From contig JAHRHY010000012.1 of NCBI GenBank assembly GCA_019671135.1, forward strand, positions 620,001 to 684,000: 64,000 nt of DNA, in the 5' to 3' direction. This DNA comes from Linnemannia hyalina (Eukaryota > Mortierellomycota > Mortierellomycetes > Mortierellales > Mortierellaceae). Made by a program: the position numbers and the translations under genes. Under the pieces are notes generated by a model. It was not told the DNA's origin. It did no database searches and saw nothing but the letters and a program-made list of their open reading frames with translations. Shown piece by piece: positions 11,432-21,426 of the stretch (within the stretch, counting starts at the first letter, position 1; every line of letters starts with the position of its first letter).

Positions 11432-13352
11432 GCGAAGGCGTGTATAAAGTTAACACCATCAACTTCGCGCTTTTTTTTTGTGGTTGGTAGCTGCTGGCAG
11501 TCTACACTCGCCAGACCAGATCGGCCTTCAAGAGAATCACGATCGCCGATATCCGCGACGCAATCAAAGCCGATATCGTTTATGGACCCGTCTCCCTGCC
11601 TGAGTTGCGCATCGTAAGAGGCCATACGAATTTTATTCATTTTATTTTTGAAAGAAGTTTGCTATCATACCTTTTCGATCGCCAAACACTCACGTTGCCC
11701 ATTCTCTGTCAATATTATAGGACGAAGCGGTTCAACTTGCACAGTACGTGGCGAACGACACGAAACGACTGGATTCCCTCTACAACAACACCCTCAAGAA
11801 GATCATTGAACGTATGAGAACCAAGGACAAGGCAATCCCTCGCCCAGCTGATAAGGAGGCACTGCTCGTGTTGCAGGCAAAGCACGACGACATCGTTAAA
11901 GCTATCTACAGGAAGGAGCCCAAGGACAAGTCTGTAGATGAGTATCGGGACGAGATCTGGTTGCAAGAGGAGAGGGTTCAGGACAACGTCGCAGCACGAC
12001 AGCTGCAGCAGGAAATTTCGGATGAGTGGGATACCATGATAGCGGAGGAGGAGGATGAGGAGGGGGGGCGCGTGAGGCAGTCTTCGAGGCCCAGTGCTTC
12101 TCAGAGAAGGAAATTGCGCGAGGAGAAGGCTCAGGATAAGGCCTCTGCACGAGAACCGCACCGGGAAGTATCGGAGGAGTGGGATACCGAGATAGAGGAG
12201 GAGCCTCTCAAGAGACAGTCTTCTAGGGCGAGTACTGCTCAGAAGAAGACGAAGGACTTGCCGGAAGTGGGGGCTCGGCGTCATGAAGTGAGGGAGATGT
12301 CGGACATTGACATGGACATGGAGGTGTCTTTCGAGAAGCAGCCCTCTAAGGCCAATGCTATTAAGAAGAAGGACTTGCCGGAAAAGAAGGTTCGGCGGCG
12401 TGAATTAAAGGTGGGGTCGGACAGCGAGATGGAGGAGTCTTTCGAGAGGAAGCCTTCTAAAGCCAGCATCTCTCAGAAGAGGAGCAAGCAGCAACAACAA
12501 CAGCGACAACAGCCTGTCCATAACGAGGACGACATGGATATTGATGACATTCATCGGCCGCCTGCCACACTGTTACTGTCACAACAATCGACCAAGGCAG
12601 GAACGTCAGGCAGTAGGCAAGTTGCAGTGCGGGAGAGCAGGCGGATACCGGTGATACAAGCCACCAAGCCCAGGACCAAGAAGAACATGGAGCCAGAATC
12701 ACGGGAGCGCCACAAGGACGTGCCAGACTCTGATCACAGTGACTTTGAGGTGGAAAAGCAGGAAGAGGTGGAAGAGGAAGACGAGGACGAAGAGGATGAG
12801 CCAGTCAGGAAGAAGAAGAGGAAGGACAGCAAGGAGGCCAAATCCAAGCGTAGACAGAGAACAAACGGTTCTCCTTCTTTTTCGAATTCCGCAGACGAGG
12901 ACGACGGCAACAACGGTAGCAACTCGGCAGAAGACTCGGATCCAGGAACGAGGGCGAACGGTCGGAGGCGATCGCGAAAGTGGACGTTGAAGGAGGTTCA
13001 AGTGTTGATGGACTTGGTTCCCATGTTCCAGTACGACGAGTCCGAGGTGAAGGTCAGGAAACGCACGATCAAGTGGGCGGCACTCAAGAGATACGACATG
13101 GACAATGGATATGTCCTCCGACACCGCAGCCAGGTTATGCTCAAGGACAAGTACCGGGAACAGACCGATCAGGGGAAGCATCGTCAACATGTCCGAGCAC
13201 TCCGCCTGGCCCGCGAGGCCATGAAAAAGCAGGCTGCCAAGGAGGCTGAGGGGGCGGGTGCGAAAAAGGCTGCGAGGGGGAGGATTACCAGAGACCCTGA
13301 ATTGTCCGAGGACGTCTATGAGGAGGACGACGACGACAACGAGAATGCGTAA
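10803..13352 (+). CDS. Telobox Myb protein, probable TRF/Taz1/Tbf1-like telomere-repeat binder
   Basis: Four exons (10803-10956, 11055-11317, 11491-11613, 11721-13352) give 723 residues. Near the C-terminus (about 597-665) is one Myb/SANT domain: RKWTLKEVQVLMDLVPMF, a longer-than-usual linker, then RHRSQ and VMLKDKYR at 652-659. This last motif matches the telobox (VDLKDKWR; VMLKDRWR in TRF1/TRF2), the signature of telomere duplex binders. The first 215 residues are helical (VVEAAAQVFINSFLAMDNPV; TAIRLDLALFCRFTYS) and occupy the place of the TRFH dimerisation domain, but I cannot prove homology. The middle is disordered, with repeated blocks (SKASISQKR, SRASTAQKK) and an acidic stretch before a basic cluster. 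Neighbouring genes are not telomeric. A general Tbf1-type transcription role is possible. Intron 2 has a 31-T tract. Confidence 0.75.
11400..11430 (+). repeat. T31 tract in intron
   Basis: An uninterrupted run of 31 T lies in intron 2 of the telobox Myb gene, about 60 bp upstream of the acceptor at 11490. It is followed by a second, shorter T run. Confidence 0.95.
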
Positions 13353-13444
13353 CAAGTAGAGACAAATCATCGCCGCCACCAATCTACAGTCACACAATCG
13401 TATTACATCTTTTTTTGGCACCTCTTGCAACATCACTTTTTGCA

Positions 13445-14644
13445 ATGAACACTTCAACGACAACAAGAACGGCATGGAGCAGCGATGAGCTGTCTTCGCA
13501 ACTGCACGCCATGGACTCGATTCTTGATCTCGCTGCACAGTTCAACCTCACTCCATCTCCATCGGCTGTTGCTGATCCTCTTTCATTGTCTTCCTCGTCA
13601 CAACAACAACAACCACGAGAAACGCCACCAACCCAACAGGTGCAGGTGCCACGGTCAATCAGAGTTGCAGGCCTTGTCCTGGACATTGAACGTACCCAAC
13701 GACAGCTCGCTCAGGTACTATTACATAATATATTACCGCCACAATGCATAAAGACTGACCGAGAATGAACGACAGTATAGGAAACTGAGAAGCTTCTTCT
13801 CGTTCATCCTTTTTACTGTCACTTTGGTAGATGGAGAGTCAACTCCGGGATATCAGGAAACTGCAACTCGCTGAGGACTTTTCAAGCCATAGCATCAGTA
13901 AGGAAGAAAGGACGCTTTGAGGGGTGCAAATTGCTATTGCTATTCAATGTTGTTAAACTCTTTTTTTTTTCGACGAACTCCCTAACATCCCACCCCAATT
14001 GTCGTTACAGATGACCGGATACGATGCCTGGACACTTTCGCCGACCAGATCATGCTCCTTCACCAAAACCAGGCCCAACTCCTCGATAGACTGAACCGTA
14101 CCTCCTCCTCCTTCTCCTACGATGGCGACTCTCGTCACAGCCACCACCAGCAGCAAGATGTCATTATAATGGACCCACAGTACCACCACGACTTTGTGGA
14201 GCTATTTTATCAGATTCAGGACGAGGTTCCGAAAATCGATGGGAATTTGAGGGCGCTGCTTGGTTGGAACCAGCAACAACAGCAAGATTCTTCCTTGATG
14301 GGACGGACATCTTCTTCGTCGGCATCGTCGACTTTGACGTCGAGGTCTCAGAATGCTACTACCTTGGACCGACTCGTAAGTCATGTTTTGTTTCTCTCGT
14401 TCTATTGTATGGTAGCGTTTTTTTTTTTTTTTTTTTTTTTTTCTACTGTTTTTCATTCGGCTTACATCTATTATCTCACCCCGCCCTTATCCGTGCCTTC
14501 TAGAAAACGAGCTTGGACGGGCTGACGAGTCTCTCGCAGCAGCAATTGGAGATTCTTGAAGCATCTTCCAAACTGCAAGCCAACCTCATCAAAGTCCTTC
14601 AATCCTCTTCTTCTTCTTCCACCATGAAGCATACAATGAAATAA
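13445..14644 (+). CDS. Coiled-coil protein, possible HAUS2/augmin-like subunit
   Basis: Four exons (13445-13714, 13831-13897, 14011-14375, 14504-14644) give 280 residues; all junctions keep frame. The protein is mostly helical. One coiled coil spans exons 1-3 (VAGLVLDIERTQRQLAQ-MESQLRDIRK, then DDRIRCLDTFADQIMLLHQN). A middle segment, DPQYHHDFVELFYQIQ, ends in LRALLGW. A last helix (LDGLTSLSQQQLEILEASS) closes the protein. This order, including the Y/H-H-x-x-[FM]-V-x-L-[LF] segment and the closing Trp, resembles HAUS2 (AUG2) of the augmin complex, which recruits gamma-tubulin to spindle microtubules. The match is by eye only; any small kinetochore or spindle coiled-coil protein could look similar. 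It starts 92 bp after the telobox gene and converges on the deacetylase gene 57 bp away. Confidence 0.6.
14418..14442 (+). repeat. T25 tract in intron
   Basis: A run of 25 T lies in intron 3 of the coiled-coil gene, between the donor at 14376 and the acceptor at 14503. Confidence 0.95.
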
Positions 14645-14701
14645 ATAACGGATTTATACCCTCTGGGTTTGAAGGTTTGAAGAAAGAAAAGCACTATAAA
14701 A

Positions 14702-16288
14702 CTACAAGGCAAGGAAATAAGAGGCGACGGCAAAGATGCCTCCAAGGGTAATGGCGCCAAGAGACGACTGCAAACTGGTGGCTGCAGACTTGCCCTTGAT
14801 ATCAGTATCAGTAACAGGAGTAGGAGCCTGAGTAGGCGCGCCAACAGCGGGTACCTCCTTGGAGTTACTACTACTACTACCACTCGTAGACTTTGTGCTG
14901 TTACCGTCCGACTTTGGTGCCTGGCCCGCCGCCTCAGAACTCTTGTTATCCACCTGGTAAGGAGTAAGATCACTCAAACACTGCGCCAAGTTCATCGGCT
15001 TCAAGCCCTTCGCCATCCCAATCGAGATAATACTCTTTGACAAATCAACCGTCTGCAACGTCAGATCATGCTCCAACGTAATCGGTCCCTCCAGCGCACC
15101 CGTCTCCCTCGACTTTACAAGTGCAACATTATCGAGGGCGTTCTGGAAGGTAGAAATGATCTCGGGGGCCTTGATCGTCTGCAGGGGTAAGCGCCAGTCG
15201 TTGGTGTCCCAGCCTTGGGACCAGATGACGTTGATGTAGCCCATTTGGCGGAGGATCTCTCGGACGCGGTTGTCGCAGTCTCCGTAGGGTGGCCGGACGT
15301 ATTTCATGGTAAGGCCTGTAACGTCTCGGATAATTTTTTCTGTCCATTTGATTTCCGCGACGATCTCTTCGTTGGTGAGGGTTGTCAATCCTCCGTGCGA
15401 CCAGGCTATTTCGTATTTTTTTTTTTTTTTAGGATAGCGGGGGTCAGGGTTAAGTACGATATCCTAGTGGGAGAATTTGTTCATCGAAAAAAAAAAAAAA
15501 AAAAAAAAAAAAAACACCAGCCAACAAAACGAAAAAGAAAAAAAAAACGTACTGTGCATGGCGATATGGTGTCCAGAAGCAACCTGCTCCTTCAAAATAT
15601 CCGGGTATTCCAGAACCCTCGAACCAACTATAAAAAACGTCGCCGACAACGATCTCTCATCCAGATATTGTACAAGCGCCTTACTCGCAACACTAGGTCC
15701 ATCATCATACGTCAGCCCCCAATGTCCCTCCGTTGGGCAACTCACAACATCTTCCGGCTCCAAACAGCCATCACACGACCACCAACAGTGATCAGGGTTG
15801 ACTTGATCATCGGGTGGGCAGTTCGGGAACCGGGGTGCGTCCGCGAGGCCCTGGGCGACGGGGATGTTGGGCACTTTGGACCAGTCGATTTCTTTGACCC
15901 AGGCTTTTACTCGGGGGTGGTTGACGTCTGGGATTTGGTCTTTGGGTGGGTACTGGTCGACGTTTATTCGGATCCGTGAGTGGCTGTTGCGTTCACGTTG
16001 GGCTTCGATAGAGTCGTCCTCGACTTGTTCTTGACGGTTGATTCCGCCGTAAGCGTGAGCATGTTTCGCGAGGAAGGAAGGGACGATGCCATGGTAGTTA
16101 ATGTCGTTCTGGGGACGAGCAACACTGGCGGCGGCGGCGGGACGTGTCAGGAGTGCCATAGCTTCTTCTGTCGAGACTTGAGAGGAATTGGCAGAGGCTA
16201 CGATGAGAGTTGATAAGGCCAGGACGGCCAACAGGGCCAAATGGCGACGCGAGAACATTGTCGAAGACGAGCAGTTCTTGGAGGGCAT
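14702..16288 (-). CDS. Chitin deacetylase (CE4/NodB), secreted and GPI-anchored
   Basis: Two exons (15553-16288, 14702-15405) give 479 residues. A signal peptide (HLALLAVLALSTLIVASA) starts the protein. The NodB domain carries all five motifs: TYDDGP (193-198), HTWSH (245-249, rebuilt across the intron), RPPYGD, GWDTNDW and ITLEHDL. It removes N-acetyl groups from chitin to make chitosan in the cell wall. A Cys-rich stretch (CPPDDQ..HCWWSCDGC) precedes the domain, as in fungal homologues. A Ser/Thr/Pro-rich linker and a hydrophobic C-terminus (GGIFAVASYFLAL) suggest a GPI anchor. The start could instead be the Met at 16258, directly before the signal peptide. The 147-bp intron holds a 28-base T-tract in the transcript sense. 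Confidence 0.93.
15487..15514 (-). repeat. A28 tract (T28 in transcript) in intron
   Basis: A run of 28 A on the + strand, so 28 T in the sense of the deacetylase transcript, follows the donor inside its only intron. A second T/A run lies near the acceptor at about 15416-15430. Confidence 0.95.
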
Positions 16289-17943
16289 TGGGGGAGGGGG
16301 GGTGGGGAGTGCTCGTGAATTTTGCTGTAAAGAACTGATTTGAAAGTTGTGTTGGATATATGAAGTGAAAACTAGGAAAGAACACAACAATAAAAACAGG
16401 GTCGAGCAGGATATTGGTTTCTTTGTTTTGCGGGGGAATCAATGCACTTATATCTCTTTTCTCGTTCCTCGTCCTCGTCGCCCCCCCCCCCCCCCCCTTT
16501 TCCGAGCTGAATATATTGTGGTGGAAGAGGATTGTAGTCCAGGCTGAACAGGATTGATAGAGAAATCTGGACAAATTTGCAACCGTCTTGGTGTAGTTTG
16601 GCATGTGTAGACTTAACCCATGGTTACCGATAGCCACCCAAATGGAGAAACATAAACTCAGCAAGCTCGAGGGATGGTAATGAAAGGCAATGGGGGAGGC
16701 CCAACATTCCAACCTCTGGTGAGGTCAGATCGACCATGCTCTGCACCATTTACCATCCATTCTCGTCCAATTGATTAGCACAAACGTAGCGGGGTCTTCC
16801 GTTTTCGAAATACAGTCGATTCCTGAGACTTTCAAATGCTCGATGTTATTTTGGTTCAAAGTTTTGAAGTTCAAAATTCACTAGTGCAATGCATTCGTTT
16901 TTGTGTGTTGCCTTGGTGTGTTTTTATTAGCAGCAAGTTATTAAAGTATTGGATTTTTTTTTTACAGTTTGAATAGAAGTATAGGGAAATGTACATAGGA
17001 AAGGTGGTGGGATGCACACGTAAAAGAACAGCTTCGTTGACCTTGCCATTCAGCATTTGAGCTACGAGCAAACGAAAGAACGCGAAGAAAACAAGAGAAA
17101 GGCAAAAAAGTGGAACGGTTTGGTGTATTGGCTGAGTTTCAAACCCATTCAGAGACTGACCAATGGGTCATCTCGAACCCTGGGCCTGAGCGACACTTTT
17201 CGGTTCCTGGAAACAGCGAAAAGCACAGCAATGGAGTCCTCCAACAACAGCAATGAAAAAAGCAACAGCGAGACTATCAACAAGAGTAGAAAAGAGGAAG
17301 AGGCAAGGAAGGGACAAAAAAAGAGAATTTAAAAAGGTTTTGGTTCGGATGAACCTCTCTCGGGAGGACGGAAAGGAAGCCGCGGGAACAGGTGTCCAAA
17401 GTTGAGAAAAATGACGCGACACAGCAAAAGTTGGTTTGGTTGGTCGGCGACTTGGGTGAAAAAATGAAAATAACTACAAGTAAGCGAAGAAGAAGAAGGC
17501 TCTCTTGGTCACCCAAACCATTAAGAATGAATCTCGTGCTGTGTGGGAGGGAGCATCATTGGATGGAGACACATGTACAAAGCAAAGTGTGTTTTGGTAG
17601 CGCCATATTTATAATTGTTGGGAGGAAGAGAAAACGAGAGCTCTGCCAGGAATAAAAGGGAAAAGGGTAATGACAGTAACAATGTGACAAGAAGGAAGCG
17701 GAAAAAATAGAAGATGGTCTGTTGCAAAATAAAAATAAGAAATAAGACAAAGTGGTTCCGCTTCAGCAGGTGCGACTGATGACAGGGTGGATAGAACGAA
17801 GAAAGTGGATAGAACGAAAGAAAGTGAAGGCAACCTCGCCATCGACAATCAAAAGGCAAAAGGAAAAGCAAAAGCGAGAAGGAAACAAAAATACAGGCGA
17901 AAGGGAGAGAAAACTGTACATGTCGGATGACCGATTGCTTTTG
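16289..17943. other. Intergenic; C17 tract, no gene recognised
   Basis: No coding exon was found. A run of 17 C lies at 16481-16497. The stretch from about 17050 to 17930 is purine-rich on the + strand (GAAAA/GGAAG). That is a plausible long 3' region for the minus-strand ECL1 gene or an unrecognised transcript. The small frames in it are low-complexity. Confidence 0.5.
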
Positions 17944-18486
17944 TTAGTCTTGCTGAGGAAGACCCGACGGGGTGGCTGGCCGAAGGGCATTCAGGGTCGC
18001 GTAGAACAGGGGATATTGAGATGCTGCAGAGTTGGGCAGTTCCTTCTGACCAGTAGACCCTGGTGTTGCTGTTGACAACAATTGATGTTGCTGTATTTGC
18101 TGTTGTTGCAGGTGATGGCTCAGGGCTGAGGATCCAGAGCCACCAGGCATAAACCTCGGTGAGCCAGGTGGGTTTGGGTTGGAGGCACACTGGTGATAGA
18201 TATTGGGTATGCTTGTCCTCTGCTTCCGAATGAACGGTGGCATAGGGTAGTTGTCATTAGTGAAGGACGAGGTTGAGGAGGATGTGCCGGGAAGGGGTGC
18301 TCCATTGTTGTCTGTCATGGAAAAGTAGGATGACTCTGTTGAGCTTGCGGAGGAGGCTGATGAGGACGAGGAGGATGCCGAGGAAGAGATGAGGTCGGTG
18401 GAGCGGCACTCTGCAGAGCAGTAGGTTGCGCCGTTGTTGGTGTGCTTGTCACAGACCAGGCACCAGTCGCAGTCAACGCCATCCAT
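17944..18486 (-). CDS. ECL1-family zinc protein (extender of chronological lifespan)
   Basis: 180 residues in one exon. The N-terminus has the compact ECL1 zinc motif: C6 with W8-C9 and C12, then C23 and C27 (DWCLVCDKHT, YCSAECRS). ECL1-3 of fission yeast extend chronological lifespan and respond to zinc, sulphur and TOR signals. The rest is disordered: poly-Ser, then Pro-rich, then a Q-rich stretch (HHLQQQQIQQHQ) and a short conserved-looking tail (SQYPLFYATLNALRPATPSG). The open frame continues 77 codons upstream with poly-Ser and hydrophobic sequence. I place the start at the Met next to the zinc motif because the upstream part is a purine/pyrimidine simple repeat. Nuclear action is inferred from the family. 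Confidence 0.8.
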   Translation of the reverse strand: MDGVDCDWCLVCDKHTNNGATYCSAECRSTDLISSSASSSSSSASSASSTESSYFSMTDNNGAPLPGTSSSTSSFTNDNYPMPPFIRKQRTSIPNIYHQCASNPNPPGSPRFMPGGSGSSALSHHLQQQQIQQHQLLSTATPGSTGQKELPNSAASQYPLFYATLNALRPATPSGLPQQD

Positions 18487-18639
18487 AGCGGAGGTTGATA
18501 TATCAGGGAGCGGAGAGTAGGGGAATAGTGTGGGGGGGGGGCAGAGGAGCAGTTCCTGAAGGAGATTTATCGAGCGGGAGTTTTTTTTGTTTGCTGACTT
18601 TGTGCGACGATGCGGGTTTGTGAGTATGTGGGAAGAGCA

Positions 18640-18700
18640 AGAAGAGAAGAAGAGCAAGAAGAGAAGAAGAGCAAGAAGAGAAGAAGACGACGACAAAGAA
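18640..18700 (+). repeat. GAAGAGAAGAAGAGCAA tandem repeat
   Basis: About three and a half near-identical 18-bp units of purine sequence lie in the ECL1 upstream region. Confidence 0.8.
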
Positions 18701-19001
18701 GAGGCTGTTGCGGGCAAGGCCAGGAAGGGATTAAAGAAGAAGACGAAAGGGTTATTGTGATGAGGGTGTCGAAGAGTGAATGAGGTTTGCTGATGGAGAA
18801 AGAGAAGGACGTGAGAAGAAGAGAAAAAGAGAGGGTGTCAAAGGGATGAGGAGAGGGTGGATGGATACGATGGTGATCCAGTCGGCGGAGTATGGAAACA
18901 GGCCCGAGCTTGTCTGAGTGAACGAGTGAGGGTATATGTAAAGAATAAGGGATGTGTGGGGAGAATAATAATAGTGAGGATGGATAGAAAGGGTATATGG
19001 G

Positions 19002-19082
19002 ATGAAGAAGGAAGAAGGAAGAAGGAGGGGGAAGGAGGAAGGAGGGGGAAGGAGGAAGGAGGGGGAAGGAGGAAGGAAGAGG

Positions 19083-19120
<38 letters not shown>

Positions 19121-19145
19121 GGAAGAAGAAGACGGAAGAAGTAGA
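19002..19145 (+). repeat. GGAAGGAGG purine tract
   Basis: A near-pure purine stretch of about 140 bp. It starts with GAAGGA-type units, moves into AGGAGGGGGAAGG units and ends in GAAGAAGAGG units. Its composition and mirror symmetry are those of triplex-prone DNA. Confidence 0.8.
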
Positions 19146-20424
19146 GGAGGAACCGGGGACGAAAACAAAGGAAAGTTTGTTACTCACTCCCTCTCTTGGC
19201 AGTGGAGAGTGAGTCAGGCGGACACTTCGCATGAGAGCAAATGGCAAGACGGTATGGGCAATTGTGCAATGAAAACAAACAAAAGTAATTTCCCGTTTCA
19301 AAAACAAGACCTCCACGGCTCTGGACTGGATGGACTGGATGGACTAACATAGAATGACCTTATGGCGACTGGAAGACTGGCCAAACAGGTGTCTGGACGC
19401 AGGAGACAAGACGATCGAAATGCACACAGGTGAGAAGGAGACGGGATGGATGGAATGGCTGCTGATAAGGCACGGCCTTCTCAGAGAAAAGAGAATAAAA
19501 ACAATGGCTATCTTACTCTTTCTTTACAGGTATATGAGATAAAGGGCGAGCAGCTTGGAACCAAGAAACACAAGACAGAGACAAAGCGATTGGATTTGTG
19601 GCGTGGGAGTTGGATAATCACGGAAGAGAAGGAAGGGAAGAGGCGTGAGTGTGTGCGCGTGGGTATGTGTGTTTGTGGAAGGACACGCGATATAAACACG
19701 AGAGGGAAGAGAAGTGTGAGAAAAGAAAAGGAAAGGCAAGAAAGACGCTTGATGTAAAGGGCAAGGAAGGGAGAGACATCTTCATCGTCAAATGCTGACA
19801 GAGGGAGTGCGCCTTCATTCACACAGTCTCATACTCTTTTCTGTCAGCCATTAAAAGGGGTGTCTACAATCATTTTGCGACATTCAAGATTCTCCTCCTC
19901 CCCTCTCTGTCAGGCCCGCCCGATCGCAACTCTATTACATACCTTACAAAAAGCCAGCAGCTGGTCTTTTCAATTCTCCTTGCCCCCTAAACAATTTCTC
20001 CAAAAAGACAGATTTCACACACTCGATAATCGGAACCATAATAATCTCCACAAGGACATCATAGAAACCCCTTTTGTGGGGTGACAAACAGGGGGGGTTC
20101 TCGCGACGTCCTTTATTCTCAAGATTCAAGGGGTTAAATCACGTAATGGAACGAGCTCAGGCCGCTACTCAACAAAGAACAGAAACAACAAGGGGATATC
20201 GAGTGTGATGGATGAGCTCAGGTTACCTTGTGGGAGATACAGAAACGGCACACGAGCAGGCTTGGATGCCACATAGGAAATGAACTGTTTGCCACCAAAC
20301 CTGTTTTCGCGAGAGAAGTCGTGCCTGTCGTTTGCCACCAAATTTCGTTTCATGATCTCGATCACCTTTTGAGCTTCTTTGCATCTCCTCATTCACAACC
20401 ACCTTTCCTCTACTCGCCCCAACA

Positions 20425-21321
20425 ATGACAATGCCATCGCCTGCAGCAAGGTACCTTGACGGAACCGCATTCATCGTCTACGGTCCCGGCCCCGGTCCCG
20501 GACCTGAACCTTCAGCCTCGCCAGCTCACCACCCTCATCACGCCCATTCTCATTCGCATTTGCATGCACGCCATGATCCCGAAGAACAACCCGCCTTTTT
20601 CTGGGCAGTCTTCCGTCCTAATACAACTGCCATCCTCCCAAACCCATCCCCAACTCAGCAGAATCCTCTACCCCAAACCAACTTCTCCTCCTCTTCAGTC
20701 AACGAAGTGTTATTCTTCCTCCAAGGCACACCACACCCTTGGGGCTCCTACCCACCCGACATGGACCAGCCTCACGGCTGTTTACCACCCCACCTCTACT
20801 ATCGCGTCACCATCTCCGAGCACACCACCTCCACTCCCATCAACGAGTGGGTGCTTCCCTTCGTACACAGGATTGGCGATGGCTGCGACCATGCAGGAGG
20901 TCTGACAACAGCCTACAATCTCTTGCGCGACCAAGAAGATGCCGAGGACCTAGGCGATTTCATCCACGACCGAATCCGTCAGCTCCAAGGTGATCACGAT
21001 CACAATCACGATCACGATCACGACCTCGAGCTTGCTTATACTTCTGATGATGCTACTTCTGGAACTGCGGCAGTCCAAGATCCCATCTCGGCAAGTCTTT
21101 ACGCCTGCACAGAGGTGCTAATCTCGGAACGACGAACTTTGGATGTGATCCTACAACAATTCTTCTGCTCAACGGAATTTCTGAATCCCGGTTTGAAAGA
21201 GTTTCAATACCACCTGCAGAAAACAATAGACACCTTAGACTCCACCTCTCAATCTCTTCCTTTTTCTCTGGTTCAATCGGACCTCAAACTCATCCTGCCT
21301 TTGCACACAAGGCAATCATAA
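20425..21321 (+). CDS. Hypothetical protein with two His-rich segments
   Basis: A single-exon frame of 298 residues that I do not recognise. The N-terminus has a Pro-Gly run (YGPGPGPGPEP) and a His cluster (HHPHHAHSHSHLHARH). A second cluster of alternating Asp-His (about 191-203) lies past the middle. Between and after these the sequence looks folded: SVNEVLFFLQGTPHPWGSYP, LYYRVTISEHT, NEWVLPFVHRIGDGCDHAGG, then helices (ASLYACTEVLISERRTLDVI; LKEFQYHLQKTIDTL). No signal peptide or membrane segment is seen. Codon use looks like that of its neighbours. The stop is followed by an AATAAA-like signal near 21336. It converges on the SAPS gene 105 bp away. Confidence 0.65.
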   Translation: MTMPSPAARYLDGTAFIVYGPGPGPGPEPSASPAHHPHHAHSHSHLHARHDPEEQPAFFWAVFRPNTTAILPNPSPTQQNPLPQTNFSSSSVNEVLFFLQGTPHPWGSYPPDMDQPHGCLPPHLYYRVTISEHTTSTPINEWVLPFVHRIGDGCDHAGGLTTAYNLLRDQEDAEDLGDFIHDRIRQLQGDHDHNHDHDHDLELAYTSDDATSGTAAVQDPISASLYACTEVLISERRTLDVILQQFFCSTEFLNPGLKEFQYHLQKTIDTLDSTSQSLPFSLVQSDLKLILPLHTRQS

Positions 21322-21426
21322 CATTCATCTTCACGAATAAATTCTTGTTGCAATGCTTTGTTTAGTGAAATATGTGTGTGTGTGGTAAGAAAAAAATGAA
21401 AGAGGACAATAAACAATTACAAGGTT

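Larger units (their letters stand above)
18487..20424. other. Intergenic with purine-rich simple repeats
   Basis: About 1.9 kb without a recognisable gene between ECL1 (-) and the His-rich protein (+). Most of 18590-19160 and 19400-19760 is purine-rich on the + strand. For ECL1 this is a pyrimidine-rich leader in the sense direction. Poly-Glu or poly-Ser frames here come from the repeats and are not genes. Confidence 0.55.

Noticed and set aside
18487..18717. Upstream extension of ECL1 with a hydrophobic start
   Set aside because: It is poly-Ser/Leu from the repeat region; ECL1 proteins begin close to the zinc motif.
19002..19352. Poly-Glu/Gly-Lys frames in the purine tract
   Set aside because: Pure simple-sequence translation, with all frames open because the repeat lacks stops.
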